The notes: a model not told the origin generated them from the letters alone. A DNA stretch of 46,027 nucleotides from Candidatus Gastranaerophilales bacterium (GCA_944325165.1 CALUZF010000002.1:1-46027); one strand, 5' to 3'. Numbered from the stretch's first letter, positions 15,304 through 24,180 are shown. Numbers and translations: made by a program.

Positions 15304-17553
15304 ATGCAGAAGATTTCAAACGATATGAACGCACAAGTAAAGTCACAATCGCATAGTGTTGTATCTGATGCGATTAAAGCCGGTAATGAAAATTTAGCTA
15401 ATATAATAAGTTTTACAAGACGAAACTTAAATAATATTACAATAATTAAAAAAGATGGAACAAAAGAAAAATATAATATTGAAAAAGTTGTTGAGGCTAT
15501 TAAAAAATCTGCAACAAGAATGCTTGTTGAATTTTCAGATAAAGAAATAAAAGATATTTGCAACTTTGTAAATAAATCTGTTTTAGATATGGATAAAGAC
15601 AGTGTTGAAATAGCTCAAATGCACAACATTGTTGAATCTGCTCTTCAAGCGCTAAGCCCTGAGGTAGCAGAAAGCTACAGAAACTACAGAAACTATAAAA
15701 CTGATTTTGTACACATGCTTGATAAAGTTTATCAAGAATCACAAAGAATTATGTACATAGGCGATAAAGAAAACGCAAATGCTGATTCTACTTTAGTTTC
15801 AACAAAACGTTCATTAATTTTTAATGAATTAAACAAAGAGCTTTATAAAAAATTCTTTTTAACTGTTGAAGACAAACAAGCCATAAAAGAAGGCTATATC
15901 TACATCCATGATATGTCTGCAAGAAGAGATACAATGAATTGTTGCTTGTTTGATGTTGCAGCAGTTTTAAAAGACGGCTTTGAAATGGGCAACATTTGGT
16001 ATAACGAACCAAAAAGCCTAGATGTTGCTTTTGATGTTATAGGCGATATTGTTATGGCAGCTGCAAGTCAACAATACGGCGGTTTTACAGTGCCGGAAGT
16101 TGATAAAATTTTAGCACCTTATGCGCAAAAAACATACGATAGACAATATAACAGATATATTTGCATGGGTCTTTCGTTTGAAAAAGCTCGCGAAGAAGCG
16201 ATGAAAGACGTTCAATCAGATTATGAACAAGGTTTCCAAGGTTGGGAATACAAATTCAACACAGTTGCTTCATCTCGTGGCGATTATCCTTTCATCACTG
16301 TAACAACAGGATTGGGAACAGGTGAGTTTGAAAAAATGGCTTCTATGGCATGCTTAAAAACTCGTGCTGGCGGTCAAGGAAAAAAAGAATGCAAAAAACC
16401 GGTATTATTCCCAAAAATTGTATTCTTATATGATGAAGAGCTTCACGGCGAAGGTAAAATTCTTGAAGACTTATTCAAAGCCGGTGTTGAATGTTCTAAA
16501 AAAACAATGTATCCTGATTGGTTAAGCTTATCAGGTGACGGTTATGTTGCTTCAATGTATAAAAAATATGGCAGAGTAGTATCTCCTATGGGTTGCCGTG
16601 CTTTCTTATCGCCTTGGTTTGAAAAAGGTGGCAAAACTCCTGCTGATGAAAACGATAAGCCCATATTTGTAGGTCGTTTCAATATTGGTGCTATAAGCTT
16701 ACACTTACCTATGATATATGCTAAAGCTAAACAAGAAAGCAGGGATTTCTATGAAGTTTTAGATTACTATATGAATTTAATCAGAAAAATTCATATAAGA
16801 ACTTACGAATACTTAGGAGAAATGAGAGCTTCAGTTAATCCTCTTGCATATTGCGAAGGTGGTTTTTATGGCGGTCATTTAAATCATAACGACAAAATTA
16901 AACCGCTATTAAAATCAGCTACAGCCTCATTTGGTATTACTGCGCTAAACGAACTTCAAGAACTTCATAACGGCAAATCATTGGTTGAAGATGGTGAATT
17001 TGCTCTCGAAGTAATGAGATATATCAATAAAAAAGTTGAAGAATTCAAAGAAAAAGATGGCTGGTTATATGCACTATACGGAACACCTGCAGAAAACTTA
17101 TGCGGACTTCAAGTTAAACAATTTAGAAAAAAATATGGCATAATTGGCGGAGTTTCTGATAAACCTTATGTGTCAAATTCTTTCCACTGCCATGTTTCAG
17201 AACAAATCAGCCCAATTGAAAAACAAGATAAAGAAGGCAGATTCTGGGACTTAATGAATGGCGGAAAAATCCAATATGTTAAATATCCTATTTCATACAA
17301 TACAAAAGCCGTTGAAACACTAATTAAACGTGCTATGAAAAAAGGATTTTATGAAGGCGTAAATCTTTCATTATCATATTGTGATGATTGTGGACACCAA
17401 GAATTAAATATGGATGTTTGTCCAAAATGTGGCTCTAAAAATCTTACAAAAATCGATAGAATGAACGGCTATTTGGCATATTCAAGAGTTAAAGGCGATT
17501 CAAGATTAGCTGATCATAAAATGGAAGAAATTAAAGACAGAATCTCTATGTAG
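15304..17553 (+). CDS. nrdD: Anaerobic (class III) ribonucleoside-triphosphate reductase
   Basis: This glycyl-radical enzyme of 749 residues reduces ribonucleoside triphosphates to deoxyribonucleotides without oxygen. An ATP-cone allosteric domain occupies about 43-140 (ITIIKKDGTKEKYNIEKVVE). The catalytic barrel follows with family segments such as GCRAFLSPW and GRFNIGAISLHLP. The C-terminus has a Cys4 zinc site (C693, C696, C706, C709) and the radical glycine G722 in RMNGYLAYSR. The ATG follows AGGAGG. The activase NrdG is not adjacent, unlike in many genomes. The gene is the best evidence in the window for anaerobic life. Confidence 0.96.
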   Translation: MQKISNDMNAQVKSQSHSVVSDAIKAGNENLANIISFTRRNLNNITIIKKDGTKEKYNIEKVVEAIKKSATRMLVEFSDKEIKDICNFVNKSVLDMDKDSVEIAQMHNIVESALQALSPEVAESYRNYRNYKTDFVHMLDKVYQESQRIMYIGDKENANADSTLVSTKRSLIFNELNKELYKKFFLTVEDKQAIKEGYIYIHDMSARRDTMNCCLFDVAAVLKDGFEMGNIWYNEPKSLDVAFDVIGDIVMAAASQQYGGFTVPEVDKILAPYAQKTYDRQYNRYICMGLSFEKAREEAMKDVQSDYEQGFQGWEYKFNTVASSRGDYPFITVTTGLGTGEFEKMASMACLKTRAGGQGKKECKKPVLFPKIVFLYDEELHGEGKILEDLFKAGVECSKKTMYPDWLSLSGDGYVASMYKKYGRVVSPMGCRAFLSPWFEKGGKTPADENDKPIFVGRFNIGAISLHLPMIYAKAKQESRDFYEVLDYYMNLIRKIHIRTYEYLGEMRASVNPLAYCEGGFYGGHLNHNDKIKPLLKSATASFGITALNELQELHNGKSLVEDGEFALEVMRYINKKVEEFKEKDGWLYALYGTPAENLCGLQVKQFRKKYGIIGGVSDKPYVSNSFHCHVSEQISPIEKQDKEGRFWDLMNGGKIQYVKYPISYNTKAVETLIKRAMKKGFYEGVNLSLSYCDDCGHQELNMDVCPKCGSKNLTKIDRMNGYLAYSRVKGDSRLADHKMEEIKDRISM

Positions 17554-17588
17554 ATAACCCGAACCGAGCGAGCTTAGCGAGCAAAGGT

Positions 17589-17610
17589 GAGGGCATAGGT
17601 GTGCGAAGCA
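17589..17610 (+). repeat. 22-bp direct repeat, copy 1
   Basis: The sequence beginning GAGGGCATAGGTG is identical to 17813-17834. Confidence 0.9.
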
Positions 17611-17635
17611 TGCGTCAGCCGTGTGTGAAGCCGTG

Positions 17636-17666
17636 AAAATGGCAAGGCGTTGAGCCTTGACATTTT
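17636..17666. repeat. Strong hairpin within the GC-rich island
   Basis: Two six-base arms on each side, AAAATG and CAAGGC against GCCTTG and CATTTT, pair around a 5-base loop with a single mismatch. The fold would form on either strand. Confidence 0.85.
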
Positions 17667-17769
17667 AGGCGTAACCGTTCGATAGCGACGTAGGATAATC
17701 GAGGCTGTGAGGCGACCCAGCCGAACAAAGCCGAGATACCCACAGGAGCATGCACAAGCCGGTGTTCCC

Positions 17770-17810
17770 GAGCGAAGCGAAACGTAGTGCGACTGCACAC
17801 GTTGAGCAAA
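17770..17810 (+). repeat. 41-bp direct repeat, copy 1
   Basis: The unit is identical to 18068-18108, 298 bases on. It begins GAGCGAAGCGAAACG and holds an imperfect inverted repeat, AACG..GTGC/GCAC..CGTT, around GACT. Confidence 0.93.
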
Positions 17811-17812
17811 GC

Positions 17813-17834
17813 GAGGGCATAGGTGTGCGAAGCA
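17813..17834 (+). repeat. 22-bp direct repeat, copy 2
   Basis: This copy is identical to 17589-17610 and lies two bases after the first 41-bp repeat. Confidence 0.9.
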
Positions 17835-17898
17835 CGCAGGCAGGAGCGTTGAGCTCATGCCAAGTGCGTAGTCCGTATCACTTTTTATTAAAACCGTC

Positions 17899-18018
17899 AC
17901 CCTGAACTAGCTAGAAAATAGTGCAAGCGTAATTTTCTGTTCTCTTTGAGCGTTTCAGGGTCTTATAAATGATATGCTTGCGCATAAACCTTATAAGATG
18001 CTGAAATAAATTCAGCAT
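17899..18018. repeat. Row of nested and adjacent inverted repeats
   Basis: Five inverted repeats form three adjacent structures. ACCCTGAA (17899) pairs with TTCAGGGT (17954) and encloses AGAAAAT/ATTTTCT (17913, 17932). CTTATAA (17962) pairs with TTATAAG (17991) and encloses TATGC/GCATA. ATGCTGAA (17998) pairs with TTCAGCAT (18011). The CCCTGAA...TTCAGGG and GCTGAA...TTCAGC arms recall palindromic intergenic repeats seen in many bacterial genomes; that likeness is from memory. Confidence 0.85.
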
Positions 18019-18067
18019 GACGAATTGTATAATTCAATATGAACGGATAAATATTTTTTACTAAACT

Positions 18068-18108
18068 GAGCGAAGCGAAACGTAGTGCGACTGCACACGT
18101 TGAGCAAA
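18068..18108 (+). repeat. 41-bp direct repeat, copy 2
   Basis: This is an exact copy of 17770-17810. It ends one base before the bioD stop codon. Confidence 0.93.
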
Positions 18109-18783
18109 TCAAACAAACCTCTTATAAAACTCAAAAGCCCTTATAATTCCATCTTTTGAAATTTTATCCATCTTAGGCACAATCCCTAATATCTCAACAT
18201 CACAAAAAGCTTTTAATTCATCAATAAAATGTTCTTGAGCTTCATTTTTTTTTATCGGCATAGCATTAATAATAACACCTTTGACCTTAATTCCTCTATT
18301 TTTAGCACATTCTAGGGTCATTAAGGTATGATTAATGCGACCTAAATCGGGTTTTGTAACTATAATAAGCTCTTCATTTAATTTTTCTATCACATCAATA
18401 AATAAATTATCCTTAAAAGCAGGGCAATACAGCCCTCCTGCGCCTTCTATAATAGTATAATCATTATTTTTTTTAATTTCATCTAAATCTTTTTTTACTT
18501 TATTAATGTCAATTTCAACATTATTCAATTTGCTTGCCAAGTACGGTGAAATTTCACCATCTAAAAGATAAGAATACTTTGTTTCAATATTATTTGAATA
18601 TTTTTTAATTTCTTCAATATCAGGAGCTAATTTTTTAGAATTTTCAATATAAGCCCCCGATTGAAAGGGTTTAAAATATCCAATCTTTAAACCTAAACTC
18701 TCTAAATAAAGACACAAACCAACGCAAACAAATGTTTTACCAATATCAGTATCTGTGCCTGTTATAAAAATAGATTTATTCAT
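18109..18783 (-). CDS. bioD: Dethiobiotin synthetase
   Basis: BioD closes the ureido ring of dethiobiotin from diaminopelargonic acid, CO2 and ATP. The 224-residue product starts MNKSIFITGTDTDIGKTFVC, with the P-loop GTDTDIGKT at 9-17. It also has KPFQSGAY and the EGAGGLYCPA active-site stretch. ATG 18783 is chosen because the motif begins there; extra codons upstream overlap bioB. No ribosome binding site precedes it and a TATAAT box ends six bases before it, so the transcript may lack a leader. It is divergent from bioB with 28 bases between starts. bioA and bioF are not present. Confidence 0.94.
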   Translation of the reverse strand: MNKSIFITGTDTDIGKTFVCVGLCLYLESLGLKIGYFKPFQSGAYIENSKKLAPDIEEIKKYSNNIETKYSYLLDGEISPYLASKLNNVEIDINKVKKDLDEIKKNNDYTIIEGAGGLYCPAFKDNLFIDVIEKLNEELIIVTKPDLGRINHTLMTLECAKNRGIKVKGVIINAMPIKKNEAQEHFIDELKAFCDVEILGIVPKMDKISKDGIIRAFEFYKRFV

Positions 18784-18789
18784 GATAAA

Positions 18790-18818
18790 ATTATACAACG
18801 AGGAATTAGTTATGAAAA
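18790..18818 (-). promoter_or_regulatory. Putative leaderless promoter of bioD
   Basis: On the minus strand TTTTCA (18818-18813), 17 bases and a consensus TATAAT (18795-18790) end six bases before the bioD ATG. The -35 lies over the first codons of bioB, so both genes share this short control region. Confidence 0.5.
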
Positions 18819-19729
18819 CAAAAGAAGAATTATTAAAATTATACAATTTAGAATTAAATGAACTTTTAGCTGAAGCAAAAAAATACACTTTTAGCGAATT
18901 TGAATTTTGCTCATTAATTTCAGCCAGAACAGGAAAATGTTCTCAAAATTGCAAATATTGTTCTCAATCAACCCACTATAATACAAATATTCAAACTCAT
19001 CCTTTGGTTTCAATTGATGAAGTTGAAAAAGTTGCAAAAGAATCCAAAGAAAATGGTGCTATTAATTTTGCAATAGTAACCTCGGGCAAAACCCCCGATG
19101 AAGCAAAAGATTTTGATGAACTTTTAAAAATGATTAAAAAAATTAATTCGCTTGGCTTAAAATCATGCGCAAGTATTGGAATATGCAGCCTTGAGCAAGC
19201 TAAAAAACTTAAAGAAGCAGGGCTTAGAAGATTTCATCACAACATCAACACTTGCAAAAGCTATCATAGTGAAATTTGCACAACCCATACGTATCAAGAT
19301 AGAATTAACACTTGCAAAGCCATAAAAGAAACAGGAATAGAGCTTTGTTGCGGTGTTATAATAGGAATGGGAGAAACAATAGAACAAAGAATTGAAATGG
19401 CTCTAGAATTAGCACAAATTAAACCAAATAGCATTCCTGTTAATATTTTAACTCCTATTAAAGGCACACCTTTTGAAAATTATTTTGATAAAATTGATGA
19501 AGAAAATATCATAAGAACAATAGCTATATTTAAAATTGCAAATCCAAATTCCTCAATAAGACTTGCAGGAGGCAAAAAAGCAAGATTATCCGAAAAAAAC
19601 ATACAATTATTAATAAATAATTGTGTTGATAGCGCTATCGTTGGAAATTATCTGACAACAACGGGTTTTAGCTCGCAACATGATAAAAAAATGGTACAAA
19701 TGGCAAATAAAACACTAAAAAGCTTGTAA
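18812..19729 (+). CDS. bioB: Biotin synthase
   Basis: BioB is a radical SAM enzyme that inserts sulfur into dethiobiotin. The 305-residue protein has the SAM-cluster motif CSQNCKYC (C43, C47, C50), the ICSLEQAKKLKEAGLRRFHHNINT block and the C-terminal NYLTTTG segment. ATG 18812 is chosen over a more upstream codon because CGAGGA precedes it and the extension would run back into bioD. With bioD it would convert diaminopelargonate to biotin. The stop codon lies inside the terminator stem. Confidence 0.96.
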   Translation: MKTKEELLKLYNLELNELLAEAKKYTFSEFEFCSLISARTGKCSQNCKYCSQSTHYNTNIQTHPLVSIDEVEKVAKESKENGAINFAIVTSGKTPDEAKDFDELLKMIKKINSLGLKSCASIGICSLEQAKKLKEAGLRRFHHNINTCKSYHSEICTTHTYQDRINTCKAIKETGIELCCGVIIGMGETIEQRIEMALELAQIKPNSIPVNILTPIKGTPFENYFDKIDEENIIRTIAIFKIANPNSSIRLAGGKKARLSEKNIQLLINNCVDSAIVGNYLTTTGFSSQHDKKMVQMANKTLKSL

Positions 19730-19743
19730 TTAAACAAGCTTTT
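19718..19743. terminator. Bidirectional Rho-independent terminator
   Basis: The inverted repeat AAAAGCTTGT/ACAAGCTTTT overlaps the bioB stop codon. It lies between bioB and the convergent 960-residue protein gene. Confidence 0.85.
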
Positions 19744-19769
19744 TAGTTTATCGTGTGTGTATAACTTGT

Positions 19770-22652
19770 TTATTCTTGAGTTTCTTCTTGTTCTTTAGGT
19801 TCAAGACCTAATTTATCCATTACTTTATCTACAATTTGTTGAGCAGTTTTATCTACCATAAAGTTTGGATTATCTTGTTGCATTACACAAAGTACCGCTA
19901 AAGCTTCAACTACACTATCTTCATAGCCTGCTTCATTAAATACCTTGTTAAATGTTTCATAGATTTCTTGTTCTCTTTCGGAGTTAAAACCTATTTCATA
20001 TTCAGTTACATCAATATTCGGTTCATAACCTGCTTGAGCCAATATATTAACTGCTTCTTCCGGTGTAGTAACTTTACCGCTCTTGAATAATTCTTCAATT
20101 TCAGCCGCCTTTGCGCTAACTCCTGATGATGTAGCTAAAGACAATGTTCTCCAAATATTTTCTTGCATTTTTTCTTCTTCTTCGCAATCTTCTTCTCTTT
20201 GGATTAATTCTTCATATCTATCAACTACGGCATCAGCTGTTAAGTTATTACCTTCTATAAATATGCCTTTTAACAAACTTTGACCATAATCATCTACAGG
20301 AAGATTTCTAGAAGTTGCTTTAGATATAACATCATATTTAATAGTATCCCATTGAGGAACAGTTTGCATTGAGAATGCTTCATAGTTGCCTTTAATCATA
20401 CCAACACTATGAATTTCATTTACTAAATTTAATGTTCTATCATATAGTTGTTCAACTTCTTCTGTAATACTATCAAGGTTTTTCAATGTTAATAAGTTAT
20501 CAAAAGTTTGTGAATATTTAGCATCAAATTGGTCATATTCACCATAATCCTTCTTCAATACTTCATCAACTTGGCTTTCTTTCATGCCCAATTTGAAGCC
20601 TTTACCGTATACACCGCCATATACTGCATCCATATATGTTGATGTTTCGTCTTTTCTTTTTGCTACAACTTCAGAACCATCTTGCATTGTGAATGTAAAT
20701 GAATCATCGAATAGCTCAGAACCATTCACATCAAATGTGTTACGAGATTGATTTACTTGTTGTTCAAGATTACTTAAATCGATTGAAGCAATTCCTAAAT
20801 CGGATGCGCTTGTTAAAGTATAATCAACATTTGTTGTTGTAACTCTTTCATATTTATTATTTGATTCAACTTTATCGGGGGTATATTCGCTATTATCAGT
20901 TTTAACCTCAGCGTCATCAGTGAATTTTGTACCCAATAGCATTAAATTATCTAATTCTTCACCTTCTATTTTACCATCACCGTTTGTATCAAATGTTTTT
21001 AAATCATCAAGCCAGCTTGTTGTACCACCGCCTACAAATTCGCTTGCATCTGTAAATGCACCGTCATTATCTCTATCCATAATAAACGAATACACATTAT
21101 TAACATCATCGCCCATAGTGAATGCCAACGGGTCTGTTCTTTCTACTTCTGTTGTTTGAGATGAATCATCCGGAGCAACAACACCACCGTCATCACCTGT
21201 ATATTGTTCAACAGAGATACCTCTTGAAGGTTTAACACCCCAAATATTGTATATCAAATCACTCATATTTTTATACATATTTGCAGTTTCATCATCACCT
21301 GCAAATTCTATAAAGTAATTTGGGTTGTTTCCTTGTTTATCAACGTCATAAACTACACCGCTATCTTTAAAGATACCATAATCAGGGTCAAACATTGCAA
21401 ACATAGCTTCTTTAAATGTAAAGCCTTGAGTTTGCATATCTTTTAACATAGTTTCATAATTTTGAGATAAAGATTCTATTTGTTTATTAGATGAAATTGT
21501 ATTTCCGCCATCTTTATCCCAAGTATTTAGCGCACCTTTAAACGAAGTATTATATTCTTTAACTCCTTGAATTAATTTATTATAAATTTCTTTACCTTTG
21601 GTATCATGACCATAAGGAATTGAAAGACCGCTATCTGTTCTTGTAATTTTTGCACCTGCAAAATTTTGAGCTATAAAATCTTGCATTTGACCTGCAGATA
21701 ATCCTGCTGCCATTAAATCGTCCATTAAACCCATATCAAGGGCTTTGCCAAGATTTTGAACAGCAACATTACTTGATGAATAAGCTTCACCTGTAGTTTC
21801 GGCACCCAATAAATCTTTATATTTTTCTGTTATTGAAGTTATATTTTGTAAAGTTGGTTCTTGAGAGCCTTCAACATAATTTGTATTTTCACCCGCTTCA
21901 ACATTAATTAAAGGATTTTCTGAATATTTGCTAACTGTTGCAACTTTTTCGGGTGAATAAGTTGGAATATTTTTATCATAATCACTATTTGTATATGTTG
22001 ATGAATTTGAACCAATTCTTTTAATTGTAGCATTTAATAAATCATAAGTTGATTTAGTTGCACCATATTGAGCTTTTAAAAGACTTCTTTGTGATAACCA
22101 TTTATCAGCATTGGCAACTAAATTACTAATTTCACCTTGCTTTGATTGCAAGTTAGCAATTATATTTTCAAATTTATTTTTATCAGATCTTAATTCTGAA
22201 TTATCCATTGCCCTATATAAATATTCACTAAATTGATTTGGCTTAATTGTACCTTTTTCAATTTTCAACAAAATATCATCTGTTGCATCTTGTACAATCT
22301 TCTTTTGAGACTCTTGCATTTCTTTTGATCTATCTTTTGCTTCTGTAACCAAATCATTAATTTGAGCAGCTTGTTTATCGATTTCTTTTTGGTTTTTCGC
22401 CATTTCCTCTTCTAAAACTGCCATTTTAGCTTCAAGACGTTCAACTTTATCTTGAAGTGTTTCAGCTTGCGCTTCGAGCGCATTCTTTTCTTTAGAAGTT
22501 AAATTATTATCAGCAACAACAGTAAAAACAGCTTTTATCTTGTCTTGTTGTTCCGTTCTTGTCGATCCATAAAGTTCTTGCATCCAGCTATTTTTCATAA
22601 CAGTTGCTTGCAATTTCTTCCATAATTCGTTGTTTTCAACGCCGTTGCCCAT
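19770..22652 (-). CDS. Large coiled-coil protein with EF-hand-like calcium loops, unknown function
   Basis: I do not recognise this 960-residue protein. It has no signal peptide or membrane segment. Residues about 55-130 form a coiled coil (LEAKMAVLEEEMAKNQKEI). The middle is acidic and Thr/Asn/Asp-rich. Three EF-hand-like loops appear: DKDGGNTISSNK (379-390), DRDNDGAFTDAS (526-537) and DTNGDGKIEGEE (555-566, the best match). A short motif recurs, TYSPEKVATVSKYSE at about 231-245 and EYTPDKVESNNKYE at about 590. The C-terminus is highly charged. The ATG follows AAGGAG 10 bases away. It may be a calcium-responsive structural or secreted protein, but that is a guess. Confidence 0.8.
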   Translation of the reverse strand: MGNGVENNELWKKLQATVMKNSWMQELYGSTRTEQQDKIKAVFTVVADNNLTSKEKNALEAQAETLQDKVERLEAKMAVLEEEMAKNQKEIDKQAAQINDLVTEAKDRSKEMQESQKKIVQDATDDILLKIEKGTIKPNQFSEYLYRAMDNSELRSDKNKFENIIANLQSKQGEISNLVANADKWLSQRSLLKAQYGATKSTYDLLNATIKRIGSNSSTYTNSDYDKNIPTYSPEKVATVSKYSENPLINVEAGENTNYVEGSQEPTLQNITSITEKYKDLLGAETTGEAYSSSNVAVQNLGKALDMGLMDDLMAAGLSAGQMQDFIAQNFAGAKITRTDSGLSIPYGHDTKGKEIYNKLIQGVKEYNTSFKGALNTWDKDGGNTISSNKQIESLSQNYETMLKDMQTQGFTFKEAMFAMFDPDYGIFKDSGVVYDVDKQGNNPNYFIEFAGDDETANMYKNMSDLIYNIWGVKPSRGISVEQYTGDDGGVVAPDDSSQTTEVERTDPLAFTMGDDVNNVYSFIMDRDNDGAFTDASEFVGGGTTSWLDDLKTFDTNGDGKIEGEELDNLMLLGTKFTDDAEVKTDNSEYTPDKVESNNKYERVTTTNVDYTLTSASDLGIASIDLSNLEQQVNQSRNTFDVNGSELFDDSFTFTMQDGSEVVAKRKDETSTYMDAVYGGVYGKGFKLGMKESQVDEVLKKDYGEYDQFDAKYSQTFDNLLTLKNLDSITEEVEQLYDRTLNLVNEIHSVGMIKGNYEAFSMQTVPQWDTIKYDVISKATSRNLPVDDYGQSLLKGIFIEGNNLTADAVVDRYEELIQREEDCEEEEKMQENIWRTLSLATSSGVSAKAAEIEELFKSGKVTTPEEAVNILAQAGYEPNIDVTEYEIGFNSEREQEIYETFNKVFNEAGYEDSVVEALAVLCVMQQDNPNFMVDKTAQQIVDKVMDKLGLEPKEQEETQE

Positions 22653-22762
22653 ATTCCAATGTCTCCTTTAAAATAAATAATTTTATACAATTACTTACAT
22701 CGACATGGCTTTGAGATAACTTTAGATTTATTAAAAAAATGTTTACAATTATTTACATATTT

Positions 22763-24139
22763 TTAAAGCAATTCTTCATACGGTTTATAATCAACACCGC
22801 CTATAGCCTTATAAATATTAATTGCAGAAATTATAGTATCAATTTTATTTGAAATATTAGATTTTTCAGACAACAATACATCTTCCATAGCTTCCATTTT
22901 ATCCAATTGAGAAATTGCCCCTATATCGTACTGTTGGATAGATAAATCATACTTTTCTTTTTCTAAATCAAATCTCTCAGAGCTTATTTGATAATTTTTC
23001 TGAGCAGTTTTTGAATTCATCATTGCATCATTTACTTCTTGAATTGATGTTAATATAGTTTTTTCGTATATTTGCAAAGCTTTTTCATACTCTTGTTTTT
23101 GATACTTTAGTATTGCAATCTTTCTTCCGCCTGCAAATATATCAAAATAAGGAGCAATGCCCGCGTTAGATAAAAACGTATGAGGTGTAAAAATCTTTGA
23201 TAATTGATAAGCATTAAAACCTACTTGGCCAAAAACCAAAAATTTAGGCAAAAATTCTCTTCTAGCAACCTTTACATCAATTCCTATTTTTTTAATATAA
23301 TTTTCGGTTTTTATTAAATCGGGACGATTTTGAATAGCCTCAGTTTTAATATCTACAGGCAATTCTGGGATTTTTACATCTTCATAAGAACTTCTTTTAA
23401 TCTCAGCTAAATTTCTATCGCCCAAAATAACCTTTAGCTGGTTTTCCAGAATATCTTGTTTTTCTTTCAAATTGTTCAATTCTTCTTTATATAAAGTCAA
23501 CAATTGTTTTTTAGATAATACATCTTTTTTTGAGCACAACCCGCCTGCATATTTTTCTTCATATTTTTTTACTATTTCTTCTTGAATACTAACAAGTTTT
23601 TCTTGATTTTCAATTAACTTATCTGCTTTAATCAAATTGAAATAATTCGATGCTAATGCCGTTGTAATTGAGATATAAGAAGCTCTTTCTTCTTGTTTAA
23701 TCATTTCAAGCTTTTGTTTTACACTTTTTGTTTTTAAATAATTTTCACCCCATATATCAAGCTCATAGGTCATACTGACAGGTAATAAAAACCTGCTTTG
23801 AGAATAATCAGGAATAATTACATCTCCAAAACGTGTAGTAGAGCTTGTAAATTCCCTGCTAATATTGGCGCTAAGAGATAATTGGGGTAATTGATCGGCA
23901 AAAGCCATTTTTACGACCTGTTGAGCTTGATTTGTGGCAGCTGTAGCGATTTTTAAATCTTTGTTGTTTTCAAATGCAAAAATTAAATAATCTTTAAGCT
24001 GCTCATCTGAAAACTTGTTCCACCAATCAATATTGATGTATTCAAGTTTATTTGGAGTGATTTTTTGTTCTTTTGCTTCGGTTATAACAAATTGAGTAAA
24101 CAAAAATAATAAAATCAATAATATTTTTAAAATTTTCAT
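22763..24139 (-). CDS. TolC-like outer-membrane efflux protein
   Basis: The 458-residue protein starts with a signal peptide (MKILKILLILLFLFTQF...) and has two outer-membrane efflux repeats rich in long helices. Typical segments are ATAATNQAQQVVKMAFADQLPQLSLSANI near the start, YELDIWGEN, and RPDLIKTENYIKKIG at the second repeat. Such trimers form the outer-membrane channel of tripartite pumps. It is transcribed divergently from the marR-emrA-emrB genes with only a short shared control region, so it very likely completes that pump. There is no lipobox Cys. Confidence 0.92.
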   Translation of the reverse strand: MKILKILLILLFLFTQFVITEAKEQKITPNKLEYINIDWWNKFSDEQLKDYLIFAFENNKDLKIATAATNQAQQVVKMAFADQLPQLSLSANISREFTSSTTRFGDVIIPDYSQSRFLLPVSMTYELDIWGENYLKTKSVKQKLEMIKQEERASYISITTALASNYFNLIKADKLIENQEKLVSIQEEIVKKYEEKYAGGLCSKKDVLSKKQLLTLYKEELNNLKEKQDILENQLKVILGDRNLAEIKRSSYEDVKIPELPVDIKTEAIQNRPDLIKTENYIKKIGIDVKVARREFLPKFLVFGQVGFNAYQLSKIFTPHTFLSNAGIAPYFDIFAGGRKIAILKYQKQEYEKALQIYEKTILTSIQEVNDAMMNSKTAQKNYQISSERFDLEKEKYDLSIQQYDIGAISQLDKMEAMEDVLLSEKSNISNKIDTIISAINIYKAIGGVDYKPYEELL

Positions 24140-24156
24140 AACACTTTTTTTCCTTG

Positions 24157-24180
24157 TTTATGTTATTATGATAACACAAA
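24157..24180. promoter_or_regulatory. Palindromic operator, probable MarR-type binding site
   Basis: The core TGTTAT.AT.ATAACA (24161-24176) is an inverted repeat with 14 of 16 positions symmetric. It extends outward through TTT/AAA after one mismatch. It lies between the divergent outer-membrane gene and the marR gene, where a MarR dimer would repress both. Confidence 0.65.

Larger units (their letters stand above)
17554..18108. repeat. GC-rich non-coding repeat island
   Basis: This 555-base gap is clearly richer in GC than the roughly 30% GC around it, especially at 17560-17880. It holds no credible gene; the open frames on the minus strand have no family resemblance and follow the repeats. 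It is made of direct repeats, a strong hairpin and a row of inverted repeats, listed separately. It separates nrdD from bioD and its last repeat ends exactly at the bioD stop codon. It looks like an intergenic repeat element or a structured RNA. Confidence 0.8.

Noticed and set aside
17574-17900. 108-codon open frame on the minus strand in the GC-rich island
   Set aside because: It follows the direct repeats, has no ribosome binding site or family resemblance, and its composition reflects the repeats rather than coding constraint.
17554-18108. CRISPR array or insertion sequence
   Set aside because: Only two copies of each repeat occur, spacing is irregular, and there is no transposase or terminal inverted repeat pair.
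18755-18811. Longer bioB with a start at 18755
   Set aside because: It would run back through the bioD start, and the ATG at 18812 has its own ribosome binding site and the normal family length.
18784-18888. Longer bioD with a start at 18888
   Set aside because: The extension reads through bioB coding sequence and puts 35 unlike residues before the canonical P-loop start.
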